NCBI GenBank assembly: GCA_019722365.1
Contig: JADFUC010000879.1
Span: forward strand, 1-64,000
Source of the DNA: Lithospermum erythrorhizon
Lineage: Eukaryota; Streptophyta; Magnoliopsida; Boraginales; Boraginaceae
Length of the DNA: 64,000 bases
Direction: 5' to 3'
The notes beneath the pieces are model-generated. The model saw nothing but the letters and a program-made list of their open reading frames with translations. It did no database searches and was not told the origin of the DNA. The position numbers and the translations under genes were made by a program. Of this stretch, positions 47,819-59,115 are shown piece after piece; the first letter of the stretch is position 1; every line of letters begins with the position of its first letter.

Positions 47819-49069
47819 GATAATCATTATTTGAATTGATCACTTGCATGCATAAATTATAATTTCATTTTAATTAATTCAAAAGGATGTATTTTTTATA
47901 TTTATTTATATTCAACTTTTTTTTTTATTACCATCATCAAAAGTATAATCTCATTTTATTTTTTTACTCTCATTATTTTTAAAATTATATTTTATGTGTT
48001 AGTATTGTGAATTATTATTGTAGTTTTTAAAGTTGAATCTTAATTACTGAATCTTTTAGAGCTATTTTTAATTATGTTTAGCTCTCAAATTATCTTATAA
48101 TCAATTTTTTAACCCTCATAAATATGTTATTATTATTATAGAATTTAAAGCTAAATGTTCTTTTTAAATATTATTTATTTGTAAACTCTCATGATTTAAT
48201 TCTTGTAATTAATAAGAGTTAAAATTCATGTAACTCAAGAAGGTAGTCTTGTTTCTAATTTATTTGTTCTCATTATTTCTTAAGTTATTTGTTTTACTCT
48301 CATTATTTTTACATTATTATTTTAATTGTCATTACTATAAATTATTATATGTTTAAAGCTAAAAGTTATTTTGAATAATGATTGAATCTTATATCCTCTT
48401 TATAATTGTTTAACTTCTTGCTTATTTTACAATGAAGATTTTTTAAATTTCATAAATAATTTATTATTATTGAGTTTAAGTTTTTAAAATCATATTATTT
48501 ATTGACTTTCATTATTTAATTCTAGTTATTAATATTTCTTTTAGAGCTAAGCATTGTTTAATGAGTATTGAACCTTTTAAAATTATTTTACCTATTTTAT
48601 TAACTCAAAATTTAATTTTTAAAATACAAATCATTTTGCTCTCGTTATCTCTCATTAATTATGCATTTTCATAATTATTGTGTTTTATAACAATTTATTT
48701 AAATGATTTTTAACTATAATTTTTCAACTATTTTATTTTTCAACCATCACTATCGTTTTAATTCCTCATTAGTTGCGATTTTTCATAATTAATAATAGCT
48801 TCTTAGTATATAGTTTTATGGAAAAATAACTTTCATAATTAATATGTGCTTTGTAATTAGTTTTATGCGGGAGGACAATTTAGTCTTAACATAAAATGAA
48901 AGAAACATAATTAGAATGAAGTAATAACAGAAACATAATTATTTATTTTGATTATCCAATAGAGTCAATGTAACAGAAAGTTGTAACTTCTTCACGAGGT
49001 GTTTTTATGTTTAATAATTTTTAATTCTCATTAATATTTAGTTATTGTTGTAGTACGATAATCATTATT

Positions 49070-49103
49070 TTTTTAACGGAGTAACCCGCAGCCGCTACTC
49101 TTT
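49070..49103 (-). mobile_element. Truncated retroposon tail with 13-bp target duplication (copy 2)
   Basis: The same insert as at 47785-47818, with GATAATCATTATT at 49057-49069 and 49104-49116. It was carried along by the 1.28-kb duplication. Confidence 0.65.
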
Positions 49104-50576
49104 GATAATCATTATTTGAATTGATCACTTGCATGCATAAATTATAATTTCATTTTAATTAATTCAAAAGGATGTATTTTTTATATTTATTTATATTCAA
49201 CTTTTTTGTTTTTATTACCATCATCAAAAGTATAATCTCATTTTATTTGTTTACTCTCATTATTTTTAAAATTATATTTTATGTGTTAGTATTGTCAATT
49301 ATTATTGTAGTTTCTAAAGTTGAATCTTATTATCAATAATTAGTGAATCTTTTAGAGCTATTTTTAATTATTTTTAGCTCTCAAATTATCTTATAATCAA
49401 TTTTTTAACCCTCATAAATATGTTATTATTATTATAGAATTTAAAAGCTAAATGTTATTTTTAAATATTATTTTATTTATAAACTCTCATGATTTAATTG
49501 TTGTAATTAATAAGGATTAAAACTCATGTAACTCAGTGATCTTAACTCTAATTTATTTGCTCTCATTATTTTACATTATTATTTTTAATTATCATTGCAT
49601 AGAGGTATTATATGTTTAAAGCTAAAAGTTATTTTGAATAATGAATAAATCTTGTACGACTCTTTATAATTGTTTTAACTCTTAACTTATTTTACAATGA
49701 GATTTTTAAATTTCATAAATAATTTATTATTATTGTAGGTTTACGGTTTTTTTAAATCATATTATTTTATTTACTTTCATTATTTAATTTCAGTGATTAA
49801 TACGTTTTTAGAGCTAATCGTTGTTTGAGTAAGTATTGAACCTTTTAAAATTATTTTACCTATTTTATTAACTCAAAATTTAATTTTTTAAAAATACAAA
49901 TCCTTTTTTTGATCTCGTTATTTTCTTATCTCTCATTAATTATGCATTTTCATAATTATTGTGGTATATAACAATTTATTTAAATAATTTTTAACTATAA
50001 TTTTTTTAACTATTTTATTTTCAACCATCACTATCGTTTTAATTCCTCATTAGTTGTGACTTTTTCATAATTAATAATAGCTTCTTGTGTTTTATAACAA
50101 TTTATTTAAATGATTTTTAACTATAATTTTTTAACTATTTTATTTTTCAACCATCACTATCGTTTTAATTCCTCATTAGTTGTGATTTTTCATAATTAAT
50201 AATAGCTTCTTTGTATATAGTTTTATGAAAAAATAACTTTCATAATTAATATATGTGCTGTATTCTTTCACTGCTGAGAGGAATATAATTGAAAAGTATT
50301 CATCAATATTGGATCATACAACAAAACTAGGAATCAAACAGGGAATAGCAAAAGGTCTAGCTGTTGGAAGCACTGGGATTTCTTTTGCAATATGGGCTTT
50401 GCTTGCATGGTATGGGAGCCGTTTGGTTATGTACAAAGGAGAGAGTGGTGGAAGAATTTATGCTGCTGGCATTTCCTTTGTCTTAGGTGGATTGTAAGTA
50501 TATATTCTCCTATCCCTACAATAAATTATGAAATATTGATGTTTTTTTCACGAAATTCGTTGCATCATCTTTGTCT

Positions 50577-50735
50577 TCACTTAGATAGCACTAATTACCC
50601 GACATTATGTGGGGTCAAGACTTGTAGATAATGAAATATTCCCCGAGGGGATTTGAATATAAGACCTCTTGTTAGATGCTTTAATCTGATACCACTAGGC
50701 TATAACGTCATTGGCTGAGTAGTAATTCAACTTGC
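50577..50735. repeat. Possible SINE-like fragment in an ABCB intron
   Basis: GGGGATTTGAATATAAGACC resembles a degenerate pol III B box region, and GATACCACTAGGCTATAACG is a text common in plant short repeats. No tail or target duplication was resolved, so this is weak. Confidence 0.3.
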
Positions 50736-53700
50736 AATAGCACCAGCTTTTGGATTTAATCCTAGTAATTTGATAAAAGTTGTGTTATCATTTGACATAA
50801 ATATGCAAAATGTTGTGGTACTAGGACCACTAAGGTGATTGGAATATCATAGAAAAATTTATGCAATTATAAGGTTTAACATTAGAAGTGAATGTTATTG
50901 CTGGAGTTTAAATTGCAACTAAGTAACATTTTTTGGGACCATTTGGCTATTGACTTTTATTTCACATCATAGTTTACTTATATGTTTCTCCCATTCTAAT
51001 ACTCCGTATGAATGAACTATGTAATTTGACATGCCATATTCAAGTAAGCAGTTGACTTGATATTGATGTTCAACAATATCTTTGAATTTATAAATGTAAG
51101 GTGACAAATTTGTACCAAGGGTAAAAATGTAAAGATATGGTATAAACAAGAAAATAGATTTTTATTGGAAATGCTAAAATAGTGTATGCCTTATATTTAT
51201 TTGATATTTGTTGTTAAAACTTGATGCAGATCCTTAGGAATGGCACTCCCTGAGATGAAATATTTCACAGATGCTTCAGTTGCAGCATCAAGAATATGTG
51301 ACAGAATTGACAGAATCCCAGAAATCGATGGCGAAAACCAAAAAGGGTTGGTGTTGAAAAATATCCGAGGACAAATTGACTTTAAACATGTCAAATTTGT
51401 CTACCCTTCTAGGCCTGATTCTCCAGTACTTCAAGATTTTGACCTTAGGATTGAAGCAGGGAAAACTGTAGCACTTGTTGGTGCAAGTGGCAGTGGGAAA
51501 TCTACTGCGATCGCATTGGTTCAAAGGTTTTATGATGCAAGTGGTGGAGTTGTATGTATAGATGGAGTGGATATCAAGGCATTGCAGTTGAAATGGCTGA
51601 GGAAACAAATGGGATTAGTTAGTCAAGATCATGCATTGTTTGGAACTTCTATAAAGGAAAACATAATGTTTGGTAAACTTGATGCTACAATGAATGAAGT
51701 AGTCACTGCAGCAATGGCAGCAAATGCTCATGATTTCATTAGGCAGTTGCCTGATGGATATGAAACTAAGGTGAGTATAGAGAGAATTCTATGGAGTTGT
51801 GAAATAATTACTCCCTCCATTTCATTAAGACTGTCCAGTACTCCAGTCTACAATTCGGACATTTTGGCGTTGCTGTTTTCACCTGCTTAAAGTAGAAAAT
51901 ATTCTTATTGTAACTTATTTTGAACTAAGAGAAGCCATGTTCTACTTCAAACAGTTGAAAATGCAATGCCAAATAAATCGATACTATCCAACATGATTCC
52001 TAGCTTGTTAATATCTATAACAGATTGGCGAACGAGGATCACTTTTGTCAGGCGGACAAAAGCAGAGAATCGCAATTGCTAGAGCTATTATAAGGAATCC
52101 TGTGATTCTACTACTGGATGAAGCAACAAGTGCACTTGATTCAGAATCGGAAACACTTGTTCAAGGTGCTCTAGATCAAGCTTCTGTTGGAAGAACTACA
52201 TTGGTACAATTACTGTCTAGACAATTTATTATTTTGTCCATATTTATGAGCAACGCAAACGAAATGCAGTTATACTTGATTGGTCATGCATAAATATGAC
52301 CTTTAAATGTGAAAGAATATAACAGATATGGGTATACTTTCTTAACAAACAATAGGCTCTTTTCTTGGATATGATGAAAATTTGCAGGTGGTTGCACACA
52401 AGTTGTCGACAGTAAGAAATGCAGATTTTATTGCAGTCATGAGTGGTGGTTGCATCACAGAAATAGGTTCACACAGCGAACTCATCGGCAAGAATGGCCA
52501 ATATGAAAAATTGGTTAAGCTTCAAAGACAATTTAGCGCAATTGATCAAGATCAGCCCTTCGAATATCATAAGTCTTCAGCTGCTAGAAGTAGCAGTGGA
52601 AGAAGAAGCTCAGCAAAAGAAAGCCCTACCACTTTTGCTTCTCCCTCAGCTATCCAAGAAAGAAGTACATCCCAACCCATACCTTATCCAATACCACCAT
52701 TTATCCGTTTGATTTCTCTGAACTTGCCAGAGATCAAGCAAGGCCTCATTGGAAGTCTATCAGCTATAGCTTTTGGAGCAATCCAGCCGATATATGCACT
52801 AACAATTGGTGGCATGATATCAGCATTTTTCACTCCAAGCCATGCTGAAATGAACAAAAAAATAGACAGATATGTGTTCATCTTTTGTTCTCTTTGCATT
52901 GCCTCACTAGTTGTAAATATTTGCCAGCATTACAGCTTTGCCTACATGGGTGAGCGCCTGACAAGGCGAATTAGGCTAAAAATGCTCGAGAAAATCATGT
53001 CATTTGAAACGGCTTGGTTTGATGATGAACGAAATTCAAGTGGAGCATTATGTTCAAGATTAAGTAATGAAGCTGCCATGGTTAAATCTCTAGTTGCTGA
53101 TAGAATATCTTTGTTAGTTCAGACAACATCTTTTATGATGTTCAACAAGGTTCAGTGAAAGTAGATGGTGTAGACATCAGGTTGCTTGATATTGGTTGGT
53201 ACAGAAATCATATGGCTTTAGTAAGCCAAGAACCAGTCATTTTTTCAGGAAGCATTCATGATAATATAACCTTTGGAAAACTTGATGCCTCAGAAAATGA
53301 AGTTATGGAAGCTGCTAGAGCTGCCAATGCTCATGAATTTATCTCGTAAGTTAACTTTCATGCTGTAGTAATTTGCGTAATAAATATTTCTCCGAACCAA
53401 CTTTATATTTTATAAAATATTTATTTGTAGGTCATTAAAGATAGGGTACGACACCGAGTGTGGAGACAGGGGATTACAATTATCAGGAGGACAAAAGCAA
53501 AGAATCGCAATAGCTCGGGCGATAATTAGGAACCCTATAATATTATTGCTAGATGAGGCAACAAGTGCCCTTGATGTGCAGTCTGAGCAAGCTGTGCAAG
53601 AGGCTTTGGATAGAATAATGGTTGGGAGGACAACTGTTGTGGTTGCACATAGGCTTAATACTATCAAGAAATTGGACTCTATTGCTTTTGTTTCTGAGGG

Positions 53701-53785
53701 AAAAGTATCTGAATGTGGAAGTTATGAACAACTTAAGAACAAGCGTGGTGCCTTCTTCAACTTACTTCAACTACAAAATTCCTAG

Positions 53786-54236
53786 ATCTTGAATTATAGT
53801 ACAATGTAATGCATTTTGGTTCATAAAAGATGAACATGTTGTTAAGTAAAGAGCATTTTGGCTCTAAATAATTCAAGCTTTAGATTCATCATATCAAACA
53901 CCATGCCACTTAACAAAAATCATTAGTAGAAAAGCCACTAAAAATATTAATTTTTAACCTATAACCGCCTCACCAATAGTTGTTTTTCATATATTTGCAT
54001 CAAATGAAAAGTATATATCCAAAGTGGGCGTTAGAGTGATATTTGCGTTTAAAATGAAGTGTATTATCAATAAACTGTATCAAATGAGAAGTACATATTA
54101 TTTTACGTATAAAATTGACCGAGTAAATAGAAGCAAGCTTACATATCCGTCGTATCATCCGATAATACATCGGATCGGACCAGTAAAAGCATTGTTTGAT
54201 AAATAAAAGCAATCAGTAATTAACCATTAACTAAAG
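53786..54236. other. Spacer between the ABCB pseudogene and a minisatellite
   Basis: Includes the former 3' untranslated region of the ABCB copy. No clear poly(A) signal or gene was seen. Confidence 0.5.
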
Positions 54237-54480
54237 TCTATATCCGCCCGACTTCAAAATTATTCAATACCTGAAACAAGAAGAGTAATTCCCCGACTAA
54301 CTTCTATCCATACTCGCTTGAATCCGCCCGACTTCATAATTGTTCAATTAAGTAATTACCCGATTAACTAAAATATCTATGAGCCGATATATAAATCTTA
54401 GCTGAATCCGCTGGCTTCCATAATTGTTCAATAATTAAGTAAATATCCGATTATTAAAAATATCTATAGTTCAGGTTGTT
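54237..54480. repeat. Three-copy degenerate minisatellite, period about 80-84 bp
   Basis: ATCCGCCCGACTTCA...ATTGTTCAAT-type units begin at about 54242, 54322 and 54406. Each is followed by GTAATT/ACCCGATTA and ATATCTAT text. The last unit is more diverged. Confidence 0.7.
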
Positions 54481-54734
54481 TATACTCGTTAAACACATTC
54501 GAAGTCGACTCAGTGGTGTATCTTATGGTACATTATCTGTAGAAATAGTGTTGGGTTTGGAGTATAAAATAGTATTTTGCCCCAGCTGCAGTAGTTAGAA
54601 AGTTTCATTAAGGATAAAATTGTCGTTTATTTTAAAAAAGTTCTTGGTGTGTGTGTATAGTGTTGCTAGACTTATATCAACTCAACCTTTGGTACCAACT
54701 TACTCTCAAACTTCAACAATTCCTTGCCCTGGCA

Positions 54735-55125
54735 ATTTTTCAGGTCAATTTTTTATTATTATGGTTTTTGTGTATTTTAATTGTGATTATTGTTTGGCAT
54801 TTTGATTTTATTGTATTTGAGTTATGGAATTAGTGTATGGATTGTGGAAGATGTTGGGGGTGCTGAATTAGTTGTAAAGTTGTGATTTTTAATGGTCACG
54901 TTATCACATTTTGAACTTAATTTATTTATGGTTTTATTATTTTTTATTATGCATATTGTTTGGTATTTTATTATGGAATTAGGTTATGGGTTATGGAAGA
55001 TGTTGGGGTGCTTAATTAGTTGTAAAGTTGGGATTTTTAATGGTCTAATTATCACATTTTGAACTCAATTTTTTATGGTTTTATGTATTTTAGTTATGTA
55101 TATTGTTTGGAATTATATTGTATTT
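54735..55125. repeat. Tandem repeats in the leader region of the DUF3444 gene
   Basis: TATGGTTTT...TATTGTTTGG...GAGTTATGG blocks recur three times (about 54735, 54930, 55075), and GGAAGATGTTGGGG with TTAGTTGTAAAGTTG recurs at about 54846 and 54985. A CAG/GTCAATTTT site at about 54740 may be the donor of a leader intron that includes these repeats. Confidence 0.65.
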
Positions 55126-55130
55126 GAGTT

Positions 55131-57332
55131 ATGGGAGGGTTTGGTGTGTCCAAGAAAGGGGAGATAGAGCTGAATATACATGAGGATGGGGATGCAGAGC
55201 CCATTGGTAGCATAATTAAAAGGTTGCGTTCTGTTAATCGGATGAAAGTGAAAGCTGGAGCCGAGGAGGAAAATATTGACAAGGGTATGCTACAAAGGTC
55301 AGGTGCAGAAGGAGGAAATGTTACCCGGGGGGAGATGATGACTTTATCCCAAATTCAAATGTTAGCTAAGAATAAATTGAATCAGGGGAGAAAGAAGTTG
55401 AAGGAGGAGAGCACACTGGCAGAGATTGTGGATAACTTAAGGGACAAAGAGAAGGTTAGGGATGGAGATAGTGGAGGGAGAAGACAGACTGAACACGAGG
55501 ACCAGATAGAGGAGGATACTGGAAGCCAAAATAAAATAGGGGAGATGGAAGGGGATCACGAGACAGTAACGAAACTTCCAATATCAACTATAACCAGGGT
55601 TTATCGAAGGAGAAGAAAGAAGCTGAAAGATAAAGGCAAACCATTAAGTTCGAAGGAGAAAGGCAGAGAGAAGGAAAATGATGATCATCATGAGAATGGA
55701 CACAAGGATGTGCCAGAGGGCGGTGGTAGGCAGACTAAGATTGATGCGCATGTAGAGGGGAAAGGAAAAGAGTCTAATGTGAAGGATGCTGGTGGGAAGA
55801 ATCAGTTGAAGGAAAAGAAAGAGAAAAACGAGACACTTGCAGAAATGCAAATTCTAGCAAAGAAGAAATTAAATAAGGGGAGAATGAAGTTAAAGCAGGG
55901 GAAAGAAAAAGAACGGAAGGATGAGAGAGAGGGCAGTGGTAGTCAGGAGCAGGTGGAAGAGGAAGTGAACCTAGAAAAAGAGAGTAATCTGGAAGAGGGG
56001 ATGGTTTCTGTGGGCAATAATGAACTTTTGGATTGGAAGGAGGATGATGTTAGTACACAAAAAGAAATGGACGAAAAGGAAGGGGAAGAAGTGACACTTG
56101 CAGAAATGAGAAAATCAGCCAAGAAGTTTAATCAGGAGAGAACAAAGTTGAATAATAATTACAAAAATGTAAGTGTAAAGGAGAAGCAGCAGGACAAAGG
56201 TGATGAACCAGGGAAAGATAATGAACAGAAGGATGACGGAGAAGGAAGTTGCAGGCTGGAGGGGATTGTGGAACAGGACGGGGAAGAAGAAAAAGAAAAT
56301 GATATGGAGGAAGTGACTGCAGTGAAAATGAAAAGAAAGAGGGGGAGATATATGATACAAGAGGTAAATAGTATGGAAATTGGGAATAGAACCAGGGAGA
56401 AGAGGGACCGAAGGAAGACGTTCAAATTAGAGAGCCTGGAAGTTTTGAAAAGGAGGAAGCCGATGGCTAAAGAGATTGTGATGGAGGAGGGTCTGCAAGA
56501 TGATGTAGAGATGCCTATAATGAATCTTAGGAAGAAGAGGGCAAGACAAAAACCTGCAGAGTTGTGTAGCTTTGAAATGATGAGAAGTGCTTCAAATACT
56601 TCGAATTCAGATGATGAGACCATTAGAAGTAGTTTGGATATTGTTGCTGAGGAAGATTTTGATTTCTATGATTTTAGTAAGGACAGGATTGGAAGGAAAT
56701 TCCGGAAGGGACAAGTGTGGGCTATCTATGATGATAAAGATGGGATGCCCAGGCATTATGCGGTTGTTGATGAAGTTGTTTCGGTGAATCCTTTTCAAGT
56801 GCAACTGAACTGGTTGGACCTCCAGGATAGTCGAGACAAGGAATTGACCTCCAGGGAGAAAATGGTTCTTCCCATTTCTTGTGGGAGTTTCAAGGTATCT
56901 ATCTCTGTCACAATCAAATCTTGGAAAATATTTTCGCATGTTGCAGACTTCGAAAGAGCAGCCAGAGAGGTGTATAAGATATATCCCAAGAAGGGTTCTG
57001 TATGGGCTATGTTCAATAAAGATGCCGTGGATGCTCATGGATCGAGTAGCACAACTGTTGATATTGTTGTGTTTCTAACTAGTTATAGTGAGATATACGG
57101 CCTGAGCATGGCATACCTTGAAAGAGTCGATGGCTTCAAGACTGTCTACAAGAGAGAACAAATTGGGGCTCGTGCCATCAAATTTTTCGAAGGGAATGAT
57201 TTTAGGTTGTTTTCACATCACATTCCAGCAAGAAAACTCTCTGGTGAAGAGGTATCAGGCCTTCCGAAGGACTGTTGGGAGCTTGATCATGCATCACTTC
57301 CTCGATCACTTGCAATCGATTGTGAACAATAG
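55131..57332 (+). CDS. DUF3444-domain protein without a J-domain, 733 residues
   Basis: A single open exon codes for a long, highly charged N-terminal half (about residues 1-508, rich in K, E, D, R, G and predicted disordered or coiled-coil) and a C-terminal DUF3444 domain (about 509-725). DUF3444 is shown by DFYDFSKDR (511-519), FRKGQVWAIYDDKDGMPRHY (524-543), VNPFQVQLNWL (552-562) and the second half-domain PKKGSVWAMF (619-628). Many plant DUF3444 proteins start with a DnaJ domain, but no HPD motif or J-domain is present here. The N-terminal part carries three copies of a 20-residue motif, TLAEMQ-LAKKKLN-GR-KLK (71-90, 235-254, 322-340). Basic clusters (KRKRGR at 401-406, RKKRARQK at 467-474) suggest nuclear localisation. 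Molecular function is unknown. The start could be preceded by a non-coding exon. Confidence 0.85.
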   Translation: MGGFGVSKKGEIELNIHEDGDAEPIGSIIKRLRSVNRMKVKAGAEEENIDKGMLQRSGAEGGNVTRGEMMTLSQIQMLAKNKLNQGRKKLKEESTLAEIVDNLRDKEKVRDGDSGGRRQTEHEDQIEEDTGSQNKIGEMEGDHETVTKLPISTITRVYRRRRKKLKDKGKPLSSKEKGREKENDDHHENGHKDVPEGGGRQTKIDAHVEGKGKESNVKDAGGKNQLKEKKEKNETLAEMQILAKKKLNKGRMKLKQGKEKERKDEREGSGSQEQVEEEVNLEKESNLEEGMVSVGNNELLDWKEDDVSTQKEMDEKEGEEVTLAEMRKSAKKFNQERTKLNNNYKNVSVKEKQQDKGDEPGKDNEQKDDGEGSCRLEGIVEQDGEEEKENDMEEVTAVKMKRKRGRYMIQEVNSMEIGNRTREKRDRRKTFKLESLEVLKRRKPMAKEIVMEEGLQDDVEMPIMNLRKKRARQKPAELCSFEMMRSASNTSNSDDETIRSSLDIVAEEDFDFYDFSKDRIGRKFRKGQVWAIYDDKDGMPRHYAVVDEVVSVNPFQVQLNWLDLQDSRDKELTSREKMVLPISCGSFKVSISVTIKSWKIFSHVADFERAAREVYKIYPKKGSVWAMFNKDAVDAHGSSSTTVDIVVFLTSYSEIYGLSMAYLERVDGFKTVYKREQIGARAIKFFEGNDFRLFSHHIPARKLSGEEVSGLPKDCWELDHASLPRSLAIDCEQ

Positions 57333-57459
57333 CGTTTCCATGATCTGCTGGAGTTATAGGTATATCAAATTCACTTTTGTTCTTGTTCATCTTCATTCAT
57401 GTTCATGTAAAAGGCTCTTCGGATAAGTTAAACTAGAGAGCAGTGGCCCATTATGTAGC

Positions 57460-57465
57460 AATAAA
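57460..57465 (+). terminator. Poly(A) signal of the DUF3444 gene
   Basis: AATAAA about 128 bases after the stop codon, followed by T-rich sequence, fits a plant near-upstream polyadenylation element. Confidence 0.6.
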
Positions 57466-58422
57466 ATTTTGTCCACAACAGAATCTTCTCTATGTATTAG
57501 TTTATGTATATTCTATTAAGGCAGTAACTCTGTCTAAAGGTTCCTAAATTTCTTGCCCTTATTTTGCTTCTCCAATAAACTCAAAGACAATAGTTGCTTG
57601 TTGTCTGACTAATTCATCTATACTGCACACCTTCAACTTTCATAAGGAAAAGGTGCATATCTTGTGTTGAAATTTATAAAATGAAAGCTCTAGTCTCTTG
57701 ATCAATTGAGGCATATCTCGCGATTAATGCTTTTGTGGTATTCAGGACAGGAACCTCGAGGGATCGTTAGTGTAATGGTTTCACACTTTTATCTATAATG
57801 TCACCTTCTTGTTTGGATTTCTCTCTCATCTTTTAATTGTAAGTTTAAAGCCATAATGACACAATTTTTCAAAAGGCGCAAGTGGATGACTTATATTTCG
57901 ATGTGTATACATACTTTTTGTGACGTATGAATAATACTCCATGATAAATAGAAAAATTCCACTTTTGATAACCATCAAGCCCCCGATTCCATCATCACTT
58001 ACCCCACCTGCAGGGGTAGTTATGTAATATGTACCAAAATCAAACTGAATGCATAAATTAAATGTCAATGATGAATCAGTATGTTATTATTGTTATTTTT
58101 CAAAATAAGGATGATATAAATGTCCACAGGATTCTCTATATATTAATGAAACAAATTTTCCATCTATTTTAGTCTTCTGAGTGATTCATTACTAATAAGT
58201 TGGACCATAAAGAGGTGAATTAGAGTTTGTAATATAATTTAGGGCAAGAACATGTGCATGTTCAATAGCTAATTAGCTATGCATGCCTATTATATTTGAT
58301 AAACTAACTTATATAAAATTGTAAGTATATTTCATATTTATTACTCATTTCATCCTGCAAAGATTGTGGTTTGATTTTTTTATGTCCAAAGGTGTAGCTT
58401 CTGATTTTGATTATTGTCTAGC
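57466..58422. other. Intergenic spacer, nothing recognised
   Basis: Ordinary AT-rich plant spacer between the DUF3444 gene and the RING gene. No gene or RNA is supported. Confidence 0.5.
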
Positions 58423-58592
58423 TTTGATTTGAATCGAAATTATCGAGTTAATAGTAAAGTATTGTTGAAAATAATACATATTCATATATTTTTCCCAAAC
58501 AAATATATAACACATTAAAAGTTATTTGATTTCAAATTGAAAAAAGTCAGCTGATAAAATTAATGTAATGATGTTTTAGAGATGGAGGAAGT
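58423..58592. repeat. AT-rich repeat shared with 18941-19185, MITE-like end
   Basis: Matches 18941-19185 over most of its length and ends GAGATGGAGGAAGTA, like the end of a decayed Stowaway MITE. Confidence 0.55.
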
Positions 58593-59108
58593 AAATTTAA
58601 TTCACATTTTGCTTTTTACTGAGCTAGCCGTGTAATTTTTATGTGGTCACTGAAGCTTTGCGATGATGCATAAAATTGCTGATAGTTAGGAAAGGCAAAT
58701 ACTGAGAACTCTTTCCTTCATCTCCAAAAATTTAGTAACTATTTCAATTACCATCAATAAGCTTTAATAATATATTTGTTTGAGAAAAAATAAAATAGTT
58801 TCTTAATAATCATATTAAAATAGTTCCTTACAATATTAATGAGACGGTCCTTACAAGCAGAGGTGATTAAATAATCCATACTTGAGAAGCCTTGGTAGTT
58901 AAACCATCATTTTCTCTTATTATCCAATTATTATATGTTGTCATCCAAACATAAGGTCAGCTTTCGCCAAAGTCAACTTTCCGCTCAACCTCCTTCGTCC
59001 TCCATTATTCCAACATTTTTTCGGACGAATTCGGATCTTATATTACACTTTATGTGATACATTCGGTTATACAAAATATAGTCGGTGATGTATAAGGAGA
59101 CAAGTATG
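58593..59108. other. Upstream region of the RING-H2 gene
   Basis: Spacer with a possible promoter. Apart from the TATA box at 59109 no individual element is supported. Confidence 0.45.
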
Positions 59109-59115
59109 TATAAAT
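59109..59115 (+). promoter_or_regulatory. TATA box of the RING-H2 gene
   Basis: TATAAAT lies 131 bases before the chosen ATG. It overlaps the first in-frame ATG (59114), which would therefore lie upstream of the transcript start. This supports the later start at 59240. Confidence 0.6.

Larger units (their letters stand above)
47564..50254. repeat. Direct tandem duplication of about 1.28 kb inside the ABCB pseudogene
   Basis: Copy 1 (about 47564-48846) and copy 2 (about 48847-50254) align throughout, from CTTTGTAATTAGTTTTATG to CATAATTAATAT(AT)GTGCT. Copy 2 has an extra 115-bp tandem repeat near its end (about 49965-50190, containing CAACCATCACTATCG twice). The right edge of copy 2 runs straight into the truncated ABCB exon. 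It is AT-rich with no coding content. Confidence 0.85.
43797..53785 (+). pseudogene. ABCB-type (P-glycoprotein/MDR) full-size transporter, inactivated
   Basis: Plant ABCB proteins are about 1,250-residue ATP-driven exporters with two membrane domains and two nucleotide-binding domains (NBD). Recognisable exons: 43797-44093, 44837-44891, 45328-45506, about 50255-50493, 51230-51770, 52024-52203, 52388-about 53130, 53131-53345, 53431-53785. NBD1 is intact: Walker A GASGSGKS, signature LLSGGQKQR, Walker [14 protein letters not shown] and H-loop AHKLS. Two lesions are visible. The stretch between LSEK (45506) and YSFTAER (50258) lacks roughly 55 residues of membrane domain 1 and has no acceptor site before the remnant exon. 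At 53130/53131 the second membrane domain jumps straight to FYDVQQGS of NBD2, losing roughly 270 residues including Walker A, and the frame shifts (stop at 53156). NBD2 keeps LSGGQKQR, Walker B and AHRLNT. It is closest in kind to the plant ABCB15-like group. Confidence 0.85.

Noticed and set aside
56115..57038. Long minus-strand frames of 154 and 143 codons opposite the DUF3444 gene
   Set aside because: They are antisense shadows of the purine-rich coding strand, giving artificial serine/phenylalanine/leucine-rich proteins.
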